Shown here: positions 1 to 7,068 of the stretch, piece after piece
Position numbering within the stretch: position 1 is the stretch's first letter
How the letters are laid out: each line of letters starts with the position of its first letter
The notes under the pieces: model-generated
Database searches by the model: none
Seen by the model: the letters and a program-made list of their open reading frames with translations, nothing else
Told to the model about the DNA's origin: nothing
Translations under genes and position numbers: made by a program
DNA from: Eubacterium pyruvativorans
GTDB lineage: Bacteria > Bacillota > Clostridia > Peptostreptococcales > Anaerovoracaceae
NCBI RefSeq assembly: GCF_900102225.1
Contig: NZ_FNBF01000017.1
Location: 1-43,499, forward strand
DNA length: 43,499 nt
Direction: 5' to 3'

Positions 1-41
1 TCACGGCTGAATCTCGGGTTCGAGTCCCGGTGGCGGTACCA
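1..41 (+). tRNA. 3' part of tRNA, probably tRNA-Glu (CTC), 5' half outside window
   Basis: The T-loop TTCGAGT with its G-C closed stem, a seven-base acceptor strand TGGCGGT, discriminator A and encoded CCA (ending at 41) are visible. Reading back with a four-base variable loop (AATC) gives an anticodon stem GGCTG and a loop ending TCAC; at the right-hand copy the preceding bases make the loop CTCTCAC, which fits anticodon CTC, glutamate. Bacterial tRNA-Glu has the same C at position 38. Identity is an inference because the D-arm and acceptor 5' strand are not in the window. Confidence 0.6.
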
Positions 42-48
42 ACGTTTG

Positions 49-89
49 AAACCCCGCAAGGCATTGAAATTCAGTGCTTTGCGGGGTTT
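49..89. terminator. tRNA terminator hairpin inside the att repeat, possibly bidirectional
   Basis: The arms at 49-63 and 75-89 (AAACCCCGCAAGGCA against TGCTTTGCGGGGTTT) pair over 15 bp with one G-T wobble around an 11-base loop, followed by T-rich sequence on the plus strand and ending in TTT on the minus strand too. It should end the tRNA transcript and could also stop the leftward late operon whose last gene ends at 273. Since it is part of the att repeat, a second copy sits at the right end. Confidence 0.75.
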
Positions 90-149
90 CTGTTTTATTT
101 TACAATTTCCATTTACCGCTAATTTCAGTTGTAAAAAGGTGCGTTTTGG

Positions 150-181
150 TGTGCTATGGTGTGCGACCCGATGTGCGACCC
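150..181 (+). repeat. Candidate integrase arm-type sites, left cluster
   Basis: Three spaced copies of a short motif occur at 150-158 (TGTGCTATG), 160-169 (TGTGCGACCC) and 172-181 (TGTGCGACCC). Related copies lie at 43345-43365 just inside the other att repeat. Short direct repeats of this kind flanking the core are the usual binding sites for the N-terminal arm-binding domain of tyrosine integrases. Apart from this cluster the stretch 92-272 is AT-rich and I see no convincing gene in it. Confidence 0.5.
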
Positions 182-272
182 ATTTTTCAGACTTTATTGA
201 CTCGTGGTCAAATATATACAGAAACTGGCAAAACGCACTATCCATTTAAAAGAATTTTTATGCGTATACGCC

Positions 273-824
273 TTATTTTTTCTTGCCTGTGAATTTGACG
301 CCCAGATAACTGCAAATTCCATGGGCAATACCCCGGCCGTATTCGTCAGCCTTCTTCTCAAAACTCTTCAGGTCCGCCCGGATGCTGCCGCACTCGAAGA
401 TGCAGGCAACACCATCACTGTCCTTAAGCTCGTAGAGGTCCGGTCTCTTAGCGAGACCCCGAGATTTACATCCTGTATATTTCTTGACCCATTTCGCCAT
501 CTTCTTTGCCATCTTTTTTCCGGAGCCGGAGAGATACAGGGGCAGGATGCCCGCTGGTGCGGGGTAGTAATCACAATGGACAGACACATAGATGTCTGCC
601 CCGGTCCTGTTGGCAAGAAGGACATCACTGACCATGTTTCTATTGTTACCAGAAAACGCATCCGTCTGGACCTGCACCCCGGAGCCACGAAGATACTTGA
701 CTGCGGCCTTGGTGATCGGCAGCATAAGAGCCGCCTCCGACTTTCCCTTATAAGTGCAGCCTGGGTCCCACACGCCATTGGTCGTAGTGCCGTGGCCGCA
801 GTTAAGCGCTACCAACTTACTCAT
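273..824 (-). CDS. N-acetylmuramoyl-L-alanine amidase (endolysin)
   Basis: A 183-residue zinc amidase of the Amidase_3 type that cleaves the amide bond between muramic acid and the peptide stem at the end of the lytic cycle. The zinc ligands are visible as H11 (in NCGHG), E30 (in KSEAA) and H83 (in SVHCD), and the catalytic glutamate as E144 (in FECGS). The protein is only the catalytic domain, with no cell wall binding repeats and no signal peptide, so it needs the holin for release. The ATG at 824 is chosen because it has a GAGGGTG site and overlaps the holin stop codon, implying translational coupling. It is the last late gene before attL. Confidence 0.9.
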   Translation of the reverse strand: MSKLVALNCGHGTTTNGVWDPGCTYKGKSEAALMLPITKAAVKYLRGSGVQVQTDAFSGNNRNMVSDVLLANRTGADIYVSVHCDYYPAPAGILPLYLSGSGKKMAKKMAKWVKKYTGCKSRGLAKRPDLYELKDSDGVACIFECGSIRADLKSFEKKADEYGRGIAHGICSYLGVKFTGKKK

Positions 825-1134
825 TTTTCGCACCCTCTTTCAACTCTCCCTCGTCGTCAGCCTGCGCCGCGATCTCTGCGGCTTTCCGCTCCATTTCCGG
901 TGTGACGTCATCCGCTTTGAGCTCGATGTCGTCCCTGTCATTCGGCTGGACCTCCGGCAGTCCGGCGATGCTCGTCAGAAGGCTCAAAATTGCCGACAGC
1001 ACTGACGCCGACAGCACCATCCTCCAGTCTACCGCTTCCAGTACTGCCGCTGTTCCAATCGTGGCTACTGCAGTCTGTGCCAATGTCTTCATTGCACGGA
1101 TTCCGGCTGCTTCAATCCATTTTCTTTCTTTCAA
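817..1134 (-). CDS. Phage holin, r1t-like
   Basis: A 105-residue small membrane protein resembling the r1t holin family (PF16945 type). After a basic N-terminus (MKERKWIEAAGIRAMKT) there are two hydrophobic stretches, about residues 18-34 and 39-58, then a long acidic and charged tail. This profile and its position directly upstream of the amidase fit a pore-forming holin that times lysis. It overlaps the amidase start by 8 bases. The gene upstream (1138-1506) also encodes a membrane protein, so lysis may use two membrane components. Confidence 0.85.
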   Translation of the reverse strand: MKERKWIEAAGIRAMKTLAQTAVATIGTAAVLEAVDWRMVLSASVLSAILSLLTSIAGLPEVQPNDRDDIELKADDVTPEMERKAAEIAAQADDEGELKEGAKNE

Positions 1135-1137
1135 ATC

Positions 1138-1506
1138 CTATTCCCTCCCTTTGAGTTTACGATCCAGGAGATAATCCCGGATTTCTTCCTTCGTGTCTTC
1201 CATTTGCGTGATGTTGTTCCCATTTAGGGCATGGTCGAGTAGCGCCAGCATCCCCTTCATGCTCAGATCAATCGCATGGCCCTGCTCCCGCAGAGCCACG
1301 TCATGATCCTCCAGTTTTTCCTGTGTTTTTTCTACATCTGCTCTTAACTTGCTCAACTGCGTGTCCCTCTTTGCGTCAGGCGCATGGAGTGATTTCCACC
1401 ATCCGACAACAACCTTAATCGCCCCGCCTATCGTGATGATTCCTCCGGCGATGATCATCAACCACTGGAATATCGTTGCGGGTGTAATGATAATCTGCGT
1501 ATGCAT
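1138..1506 (-). CDS. Small membrane protein with coiled coil, possible second holin or XhlA-like lysis accessory
   Basis: 122 residues with one hydrophobic segment near the N-terminus (about residues 12-35, including WLMIIAGGIITIGGAI) followed by a charged heptad-rich stretch (SKLRADVEKTQEKLEDHD). One membrane span plus a coiled coil is the general plan of XhlA-like haemolysin/holin accessory proteins, although the membrane span here is N-terminal rather than C-terminal. It lies between the radical SAM gene and the r1t holin in the late operon. The lysis role rests on context and topology, not on a recognised motif. Confidence 0.65.
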   Translation of the reverse strand: MHTQIIITPATIFQWLMIIAGGIITIGGAIKVVVGWWKSLHAPDAKRDTQLSKLRADVEKTQEKLEDHDVALREQGHAIDLSMKGMLALLDHALNGNNITQMEDTKEEIRDYLLDRKLKGRE

Positions 1507-2910
1507 TTAATTCCCTCCGGACAATTCCAGTAGCATGTTGTATTCTTCTTCTCCAATGATCGGCGCGGCCCATTCCTCAGGGCAGTGCATTTCAAAATGC
1601 TTATCCTCTCCGTGCTTACGATAATACAAATTCCAGAAATACACGTTAGCTAAACTCCGTGCCTTGTGCATCGGGCAGATAAATGTCGCCCGGTGGTCCG
1701 CCGTCCCGTAGGTCTGATAGTTATAAGCAGAGCACCATGAGCAACCTTCTGCAATCGGGCAGTTAAAGCACTCATCCGTGGACTGTGTGCGCCGTGTGAT
1801 GCACCGGAGACATTCTACACGCTTCCGCTCTTCTGGTCTCATCATCATTCCGTTGTCCACGTCACCAATCACCATCGGCTCCTGCTGTCCGCCGAGGGAG
1901 GACTCCATGTACCTCAGGCACGGATAAAGTTTTCCGTCCGGGTCAATCGCAAGCATGGATGCATCACCACCGCACCAGTTCTGCACATCCTCCGGGTCCT
2001 TTGGTTTGAAAAACGCTTCGTCGAACATGGCGTAATAGTAGTCCTCGTAGTCGTTTTCCAGCATATAATCAGCCACCATCTTCAGCTGTTCGTACAGGAT
2101 TTTCGCATGGTCGAGCGTCCATCCCTCTTCGTACACGCAGTTGATGTTGATTTCGTCGTACCCCATTTCGAACATGTGTTTCGAAGCATCGAAGGTGTGG
2201 GACACATTGGCCGGGGCAAGCGTGATTTTACTGCCCATGTAGTAGCCCTTGCTCATCCAGTCCTTGATAGCGGAATAAGCCAGGTCATAACTCCCGGAGC
2301 CGTCCGGGAACACTCTGCAACTGTCGTGCAACTCTTTATTTCCGTCCAGCGTGACAGAGAAACTAAGATGCTGTCTATGTTTCTTCAGAAACTGCTGTAC
2401 CTTCGGGTCTTTATACAACGTTCCATTGCTACAGATGCTCACCATAAACAGGTTCGCCCACTGGCTGTAGTTCTCCACCGCCTTCTCCCGGAAATAGTCG
2501 ATAATCTGGTCAATTAAATCTACCTGGAGAAACGGTTCCCCGCCGATAAATTCCAGAATAATTCCCGGGGACTTCTCCGGGTTAATGTACTCGTGGAAAC
2601 CTTTTTCGCCGGACATGATCAGGTCGATGGACTTTTTCGCAGTTTCCAGGCTCATTACCCGGTGGCCTTTGTTGATCTGATAACAGTAGGAGCAGCACAG
2701 GTTACAAGCATCCGTCACCTGGAACGTTACAGGCATGGAAAGCGCATGAATCGGCTTACCGTTAATTGTCTCCGTCTTGCTCCGCATCAGCTCCGGATAG
2801 AGCCGTGCTAAGCGATCCTGAAATTGTTCAACGTGTCTCCGCACAGCTCCACCTCGCAATCGCACATCTTCGTAATAGTAAGCACCTTCGTGTTGTATTC
2901 CAGCGACCAA
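1507..2910 (-). CDS. Radical SAM/SPASM peptide maturase, CXXX-repeat-target type
   Basis: A radical SAM enzyme likely to form post-translational cross-links in Cys-rich peptides encoded just upstream. The SAM [4Fe-4S] motif CNLCCSYC is at 2683-2706 and is followed by the SAM-binding GGEPF motif. The C-terminal half has a SPASM-type set of cysteines: CGGDASML with GKLYPC, then CLRC, CFNCPIAEGCSWC and a final ICPMH, enough for two auxiliary clusters. Overall it resembles maturases annotated as radical SAM CXXX-repeat target family (TIGR04115 type, recalled, not searched). The start is unclear: TTG at 2910 overlaps the preceding gene by about 100 bases; GTG at 2844 behind GAGGTGG and ATG at 2787 are alternatives that keep all motifs. 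Unusual cargo for a phage late operon. Confidence 0.85.
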   Translation of the reverse strand: MVAGIQHEGAYYYEDVRLRGGAVRRHVEQFQDRLARLYPELMRSKTETINGKPIHALSMPVTFQVTDACNLCCSYCYQINKGHRVMSLETAKKSIDLIMSGEKGFHEYINPEKSPGIILEFIGGEPFLQVDLIDQIIDYFREKAVENYSQWANLFMVSICSNGTLYKDPKVQQFLKKHRQHLSFSVTLDGNKELHDSCRVFPDGSGSYDLAYSAIKDWMSKGYYMGSKITLAPANVSHTFDASKHMFEMGYDEININCVYEEGWTLDHAKILYEQLKMVADYMLENDYEDYYYAMFDEAFFKPKDPEDVQNWCGGDASMLAIDPDGKLYPCLRYMESSLGGQQEPMVIGDVDNGMMMRPEERKRVECLRCITRRTQSTDECFNCPIAEGCSWCSAYNYQTYGTADHRATFICPMHKARSLANVYFWNLYYRKHGEDKHFEMHCPEEWAAPIIGEEEYNMLLELSGGN

Positions 2911-3164
2911 CTAATCTGATGCCCCGAAAACTCCTTCGGGACGAACTTCTTCTCAAACTCCTTCTTCAACCGTTCATACTGCATCTTCGCTGTGATTTCT
3001 GCGTTCTGGTAGCGATTGAAAATATCGCTTGCCAGGAAATCCGGGTCATTCTGATGCTGGTCAAGAAGGAAAGCCACATTGTCCTTCAACGTTTCGTACT
3101 CGTAATTTGCCTTCTCGATGGTGTTAACAACGTCCTCGGGGATATCTCTCAAATACTGCTTCAT
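2808..3164 (-). CDS. Hypothetical protein of the Cys-peptide/radical SAM cassette
   Basis: 118 residues, not recognised. It is mostly helical and charged in the first 90 residues (for example NTIEKANYEYETLKDN and AKMQYERLKKEFEKKF) and ends with a short stretch containing two or three cysteines (MCDCEVELCGD). The start at 3164 has a textbook AAGGAGGAAAG site. It lies directly before the radical SAM gene and its 3' end overlaps the annotated start of that enzyme, so the two are likely co-translated. A role as maturase partner or adaptor is possible but purely contextual; it does not look like the wHTH peptide-recognition (PqqD-like) fold. Confidence 0.7.
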   Translation of the reverse strand: MKQYLRDIPEDVVNTIEKANYEYETLKDNVAFLLDQHQNDPDFLASDIFNRYQNAEITAKMQYERLKKEFEKKFVPKEFSGHQISWSLEYNTKVLTITKMCDCEVELCGDTLNNFRIA

Positions 3165-3174
3165 CTTTCCTCCT

Positions 3175-3477
3175 TTATGCCTGCTTGGACGGTTCTTCCA
3201 GTCTGACTTCTGTCACATGGGAATAATCCGTCATGTTGCTGTAGATGTCTGCAACCTTGCCATAGCCATACTTCTTCGCAGTCTTAGCGTCGTCAGTGCT
3301 GATTGTAAAATCGGCAACATTCTCCTCCGTAAACGTCGAAATCAGATTCGATACACTCACATCATCGGTCAATGAAATGATGGCATAAAGCTTCTTCGAC
3401 CCATCAATTTCAGTGGAATACCCTTCACGGAACTTAGCGATAGCGTATGTGGTTCCATCCTTCAGCACAATCTTCAT
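3175..3477 (-). CDS. Hypothetical protein of the Cys-peptide/radical SAM cassette
   Basis: 100 residues, not recognised. The N-terminal half alternates hydrophobic and polar residues as in beta strands (MKIVLKDGTTYAIAKF, KKLYAIISLTDDVSV), followed by a more helical part and an acidic end. There are no cysteines, signal peptide or membrane spans. An AGAGGTAAATGT site precedes the ATG at 3477. It sits between the large Cys-rich protein and the 118-residue protein, all in one direction with gaps of 10-20 bases, so it belongs to the same cassette or is a small virion accessory protein. Confidence 0.7.
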   Translation of the reverse strand: MKIVLKDGTTYAIAKFREGYSTEIDGSKKLYAIISLTDDVSVSNLISTFTEENVADFTISTDDAKTAKKYGYGKVADIYSNMTDYSHVTEVRLEEPSKQA

Positions 3478-3493
3478 ACATTTACCTCTTTCT

Positions 3494-4036
3494 CTACTTA
3501 GTAGTTGTAGTTAATTTACTTGCCATGACTGCGGTACTTTCTCCAGTACAGGCGTTAAAACACGTTGATGAGCAGTTTCCGCTGCATGATAACTTACACG
3601 ATCCCGAGCATCCCGTATTGCAACCACCGCCACACCCGGTTGAGCAACCAGAACACCCGCTGCACGCCTGACATCCAGTGCATGTGCCCGTGCACCCGGA
3701 GCAATCTCCACAACCAGTTTTACAGGCGGCGGTGCATGTCATCGTGCAATCACCGGTACACGTCGCTGAACACAAAGAACAATTGCTCTGACAACCCCCG
3801 GTACATCCCGTACATTCAGTAGAGCACCCCGTATCACAGTGACCGCAGCCCGTACATCCACTGCACACCCCGGTACAACCATTAGCAGCGCAGTGCGCCT
3901 TACATGTTCCTTCACAATCTCCATAGCATCCACCATCACATCCACCAGTGCAACCACTCCCACAATTCTTTTGGCAATTATTTCCGCATCCGGTACAGCC
4001 GGAGCATTTGCCTACACACGGACAGCTTGACGCCAT
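3494..4036 (-). CDS. Extremely Cys/Gly-rich protein, candidate radical SAM substrate
   Basis: From the ATG at 4036 the product has 180 residues, 44 of them cysteine, spaced almost entirely as CxxC or CxxxC with Gly, Ser, Thr and Asn between (for example CGSGCTGGCDGGC). It has no leader: cysteines begin at residue 5. The last 17 residues are cysteine-free and end in TTTTK. ATG 4036 lies 8 bases after AGGAGG; two in-frame codons upstream (4042, 4045) sit too close to that site. The composition matches CXXX-repeat peptide substrates of radical SAM maturases; alternatives are a disulfide-rich or metal-binding structural protein. Its position after tail fibre genes makes a virion-attached product conceivable. 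Confidence 0.8.
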   Translation of the reverse strand: MASSCPCVGKCSGCTGCGNNCQKNCGSGCTGGCDGGCYGDCEGTCKAHCAANGCTGVCSGCTGCGHCDTGCSTECTGCTGGCQSNCSLCSATCTGDCTMTCTAACKTGCGDCSGCTGTCTGCQACSGCSGCSTGCGGGCNTGCSGSCKLSCSGNCSSTCFNACTGESTAVMASKLTTTTK

Positions 4037-4051
4037 CGCCATCACCTCCTT

Positions 4052-4477
4052 TTAAGCACTCATAGTTGACCCGGCACAACCAGAGCCACAACTTGCCGTG
4101 CACCCCTGGCATCCCGAGTCACACTTACCACTGCAACCATTGCACCCGCCAATGCAACTTCCGGCGCACAGCCCCGTGCAAGCCCCTCTGCATGAGGATG
4201 TTTCGCCCTCCATCGTTTCTGACGCATAGCTGTTTACCGCATTAAGGATACTTTCCGGATTTGGCAGGATCTTACCTGCTTGCGTCTTGTCCACTCCGGT
4301 AATGTCCTTAATCATAAGCAGGAGATTTACGGTCTTGTCTCCCTGATCTGCAAGGATAACCCCGTCCTTTACAGGTGATGTAGCAAAATCATAGTTTGAG
4401 CCGGCGTATTCTTCCAGGCTGCCATACCCTTTACGCCGGCTCATTTCTGATTTCGTTAGAGTTTTAAGGTTGTTCAT
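4052..4477 (-). CDS. Leader-core precursor with Cys-rich C-terminus, candidate RiPP precursor
   Basis: 141 residues in two clearly different parts. The first ~90 have no cysteine and look like a folded or leader region (starting MNNLKTLTKSEMSRRK, ending ASETMEGE). The last ~45 hold 11 cysteines in CxxC/CxxxC spacing (SCRGACTGLCAGSC and CNGCSGKCDSGC style), closing with AGSTMSA. This leader-plus-core plan is typical of ribosomally made, post-translationally modified peptides handled by SPASM enzymes such as the one encoded downstream. No export signal or double-glycine cleavage motif is evident. The ribosome site before ATG 4477 (GGCGGA) is weak compared with neighbours. Confidence 0.8.
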   Translation of the reverse strand: MNNLKTLTKSEMSRRKGYGSLEEYAGSNYDFATSPVKDGVILADQGDKTVNLLLMIKDITGVDKTQAGKILPNPESILNAVNSYASETMEGETSSCRGACTGLCAGSCIGGCNGCSGKCDSGCQGCTASCGSGCAGSTMSA

Positions 4478-4506
4478 AGATTCCGCCGTAAAATCACTCA
4501 GTTAAA

Positions 4507-5766
4507 TCACCCCCAGACAGACTTGACTGTCGTCCAAGCCTTACTACTTGTATCATAATATTTTGCGATGCCGCCGTTGCCCGTATCTATCCACAGCACG
4601 TTAGTTTTTGATGGAGCTTCTGCGGATACGATGACACCTCCGGCTCCGCCGATCATCTCGTTAACTTCGGTTTTTGTGTATACATCCTCTTTGCGGTATG
4701 CATCAGTAATACCATAACCGGAGAGCGTTGTTGCTTTGTCTGCTTTCAACGCATTCTTAGCATCCGTCTCTTCTTTTGTATAGGCGTTACCAATCCCATA
4801 CCCAGCAAGAGTTGTAGCTTTATCAGTTTTCCCGCTCAGCTTTTCGTCGGTCTCTGATTTAGTGTAGGCGTCTGTGGCTTTTATGTATGTTTCATCAATG
4901 ACATTGCCTTTAGCATCCTGAGTAGCTTTGGTAGCAGTGTCGGCATTGCCCTTCAGCGTAGCATGCACCCCGTCAGGCTGGATTGATGCTACAAGTGAGC
5001 CGCCTTTCTTTCCACTTTGATTTTGATAAAAATTCCACGTTCCACCCCATTCATAGAGGTCTACTTGATTATGTCCAGAATATCCAAAATCAATGGCATG
5101 GTAATATGTGGAGGCATCTCCTTCGCCACGGAATTTCTTTGATTGAAAGTAATTTGCCTCATCAGTTCCGGTTTCAATTTTGGGAGCTGTAAGTTTTCCG
5201 GTCATTGTATCGCCGGATTTGCTGACTTTGCCACTTACTGCTGCATCAACCTCTGCTTTTGTGTAGGATTCAGCGGCCTTTCTGTAAGTCGTGTTGATTG
5301 CATTACCTTCAGAGTCATTAGTTGCTTTTTTCGCCGCAGCAACGGTGGCATTGTCCACATATCCCTTGACTGCATCGCCACGAGCGGCGGCGTACTGATA
5401 GAGGTTGTATCCATAATGCGCGCCCGGCGACCCTGCCTGTAAAACCAGCTGTCTTTGGTATCTGTACTCAGTGTCGCCGTCAAAGTTGATGTAAACACTT
5501 TCCTTTTCACATCCTCCGTTTTCATCAGGAGAAGTAACCCCGCATATTCCTCTGGTGGTAAGTCCAGCGCTTAATGCAGTCCCGGAGAAGATAGCTCCTT
5601 TTGGAAACACTAACTGTTCATCACCAATCGATTCAGTAGACTTAGTAGTTCCAATCACGTTGATGTCTTTGTGTACGGTGTGATTTGCTTTACCTGCTAT
5701 CAATGTTTTCAACTTATCTACCGCCGTTTTTAAGGTGTCTATATTAATCAGCTTTGTAATTGCCAA
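4507..5766 (-). CDS. Tail fibre / receptor-binding protein with repeated YTK motifs
   Basis: 419 residues from a TTG start (5766) preceded by GGTGGTGA. An N-terminal coiled-coil-like segment (LKTAVDKLKTLI) is followed by a central region with fibre-like composition and then several similar repeats, recognisable by AYTKSETDEKL, AYTKEETDAK and VYTKTEVNEMI alternating with KATTLAGYGI/KATTLSGYGI, a pattern common in trimeric fibres of Bacillota phages. The C-terminus (LWIDTGNGGIAKYYD, then TTVKSVWG) is nearly the same as that of the 55-residue protein at 7069-7236. It is probably the distal adhesin deciding host range. Confidence 0.8.
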   Translation of the reverse strand: MAITKLINIDTLKTAVDKLKTLIAGKANHTVHKDINVIGTTKSTESIGDEQLVFPKGAIFSGTALSAGLTTRGICGVTSPDENGGCEKESVYINFDGDTEYRYQRQLVLQAGSPGAHYGYNLYQYAAARGDAVKGYVDNATVAAAKKATNDSEGNAINTTYRKAAESYTKAEVDAAVSGKVSKSGDTMTGKLTAPKIETGTDEANYFQSKKFRGEGDASTYYHAIDFGYSGHNQVDLYEWGGTWNFYQNQSGKKGGSLVASIQPDGVHATLKGNADTATKATQDAKGNVIDETYIKATDAYTKSETDEKLSGKTDKATTLAGYGIGNAYTKEETDAKNALKADKATTLSGYGITDAYRKEDVYTKTEVNEMIGGAGGVIVSAEAPSKTNVLWIDTGNGGIAKYYDTSSKAWTTVKSVWG

Positions 5767-5778
5767 TCAGATCACCAC

Positions 5779-6450
5779 CTATGCAAACAGGCCGTTGATA
5801 TCGTCGTTTGTTGCCAGGGTAACCTCTTCCGTCTTCAGATACCCAGACAGGTCTACCTGTGTGGTCCCGATCATTTCAAAACTATTCAACTCGGTAAGCC
5901 AAATATATTCATTTTTCACATTGGGAGCGGCTCCACCGTTCGGCACGAGATAGATTTTTCCGGTCTCTCCGGTGTCCGGGAGAACGTCTACCGTCACATA
6001 CTCTCCTGCGATGGCCGCCTGGATCGCTGCGGCAACATCGGCAGCCGTCTGGTATCCTGCGCCATTGGCTAAATCTTTGTTGTCTCTCGGAATGGTCGGG
6101 GTGCCCTTCAGATCCGTGTAGTTCCCACTCCACGCTACGGAAGATAAATCTGTATACCATTTCATCAATTGCCCAACGATCACAGCCAGGGAGCTTCCTG
6201 GAGAAAGATTCATCCTCGTGGTTGCGCCCGTGGGCGAAATGGTCACACCGGACCCGTCACCACTAACATCAAGCTTGTTGGTAACACTGTTCAACTTCGC
6301 AAGCAAATCATCCGTTAAATCGTTTGCGGAAAGCTCCTTGCCCTTCTCCGCCTTTACATATCCGGCAAGCTGCGTTGTGATGAACTGCTTAATCAATGAG
6401 TCGTATAAGGCCAACTCCTGGAAATCCAAGATTTTCTCGAATGCCGACAT
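5779..6450 (-). CDS. Tail fibre or baseplate-attached fibre protein
   Basis: 223 residues. The beginning (SAFEKILDFQELALYDSLIKQFI) is helical, as in fibre attachment regions, and the rest is rich in Gly, Thr and Asp with the phrase WSGNYTDLKGTPTIP that recurs in many phage fibre proteins, followed by a helix (AADVAAAIQAAIAGEY) and a DVLPDTGETGKIYLVP segment typical of fibre beta modules. It lies just upstream of the long fibre in the late operon with a gap of 12 bases. Probably the proximal part of the receptor-binding apparatus. Confidence 0.75.
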   Translation of the reverse strand: MSAFEKILDFQELALYDSLIKQFITTQLAGYVKAEKGKELSANDLTDDLLAKLNSVTNKLDVSGDGSGVTISPTGATTRMNLSPGSSLAVIVGQLMKWYTDLSSVAWSGNYTDLKGTPTIPRDNKDLANGAGYQTAADVAAAIQAAIAGEYVTVDVLPDTGETGKIYLVPNGGAAPNVKNEYIWLTELNSFEMIGTTQVDLSGYLKTEEVTLATNDDINGLFA

Positions 6451-6463
6451 GTGTTTTCCCTTT

Positions 6464-6724
6464 CTACTTAAAAAGGCTCAGAATGTCTGTGTTCTGGGCC
6501 TTTGTCATACCAAACTCTTCAATTCTTCGATTGCCCCGAAGTTCCACTGATTCGATCTGTGGCAGATTCTCTAGGTGGTTGTAATCGGCGAGTGTCCGAT
6601 CAACCACCATCAGGTTACTCCTGGACAGATCGTATGACCCTTTCGTGTTAAACTCCTTCAAGTCAAACGCATGAGTACACGATATTTCATCCAATTCAAA
6701 TCTCGCCAAATCTTTTTCATGCAT
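6464..6724 (-). CDS. Hypothetical small tail-region protein
   Basis: 86 residues from ATG 6724, which has AGGAGG nine bases upstream; the longer upstream reading lies inside the previous gene and is unlikely. The sequence (FELDEISCTHAFDLKEF, NLMVVDRTLADYNHLENLP) shows no known motif to me; its LPQIESVELRGNRRIEEFG stretch hints at a short leucine-rich-repeat-like turn. It is in the fibre cluster of the late operon and may be a chaperone or small structural protein. Confidence 0.6.
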   Translation of the reverse strand: MHEKDLARFELDEISCTHAFDLKEFNTKGSYDLSRSNLMVVDRTLADYNHLENLPQIESVELRGNRRIEEFGMTKAQNTDILSLFK

Positions 6725-6728
6725 CCAT

Positions 6729-7061
6729 TCACACCTCCTGGTTGAGCAGCGTTTCCTCAATCATCACTCGATAAATGTGGGATCTCAAAGTGTGGCCTGA
6801 CGGATACTTGATGCAAACCTCAAGTTCTGCCGTTCCGGCGACAAATTTCAGCGTATCCGACTCGGACAGTTCTGTGCTGATTGTATGGTCGTCAGTGCTG
6901 ATGGTGACATCCTCAGTTTCCTTCCGCACAACCATTGCTCGATTCTGGTAAAACAACACAAGGATCTTCACATCTTCAAGAGATATTTCAGCCGGCAGCT
7001 TGAAAATATTCCTGTTCGTGCTCCCACGCTTGATTACGTTGTCCGCAGATTTCATGCTCAC
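6729..7061 (-). CDS. Hypothetical fibre-cluster protein, possibly baseplate upper protein-like
   Basis: 110 residues starting MSMKSADNVIKRGSTN. The body alternates strand-like segments (ISLEDVKILVLFYQN, DVTISTDDHTISTEL, TLKFVAGTAELEVCI, HIYRVMIEETLL), giving a beta-sandwich-like profile similar to small N-terminal modules that fasten fibres to baseplates. Its stop codon overlaps the ribosome site of the next gene. Function is inferred from position and secondary-structure pattern only. Confidence 0.65.
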   Translation of the reverse strand: MSMKSADNVIKRGSTNRNIFKLPAEISLEDVKILVLFYQNRAMVVRKETEDVTISTDDHTISTELSESDTLKFVAGTAELEVCIKYPSGHTLRSHIYRVMIEETLLNQEV

Positions 7062-7068
7062 AGATCAA

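Larger units (their letters stand above)
1..91 (+). repeat. attL: 91-bp direct repeat, left prophage end
   Basis: These 91 bases are identical to 43409-43499 at the other end of the window. The repeat starts within what would be the anticodon loop of a tRNA, runs through the T-arm and CCA end and continues through a downstream terminator hairpin. This is the standard product of tyrosine-recombinase integration into a tRNA 3' end, with the crossover inside the repeat. Because the tRNA reads left to right, its 5' half must lie just outside the window on the left, so the intact tRNA gene is at this end. Confidence 0.95.

Noticed and set aside
46-905. Plus-strand frames at the left end (for example 204-905)
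   Set aside because: They run opposite the amidase and holin genes or through the att region and have no ribosome sites.
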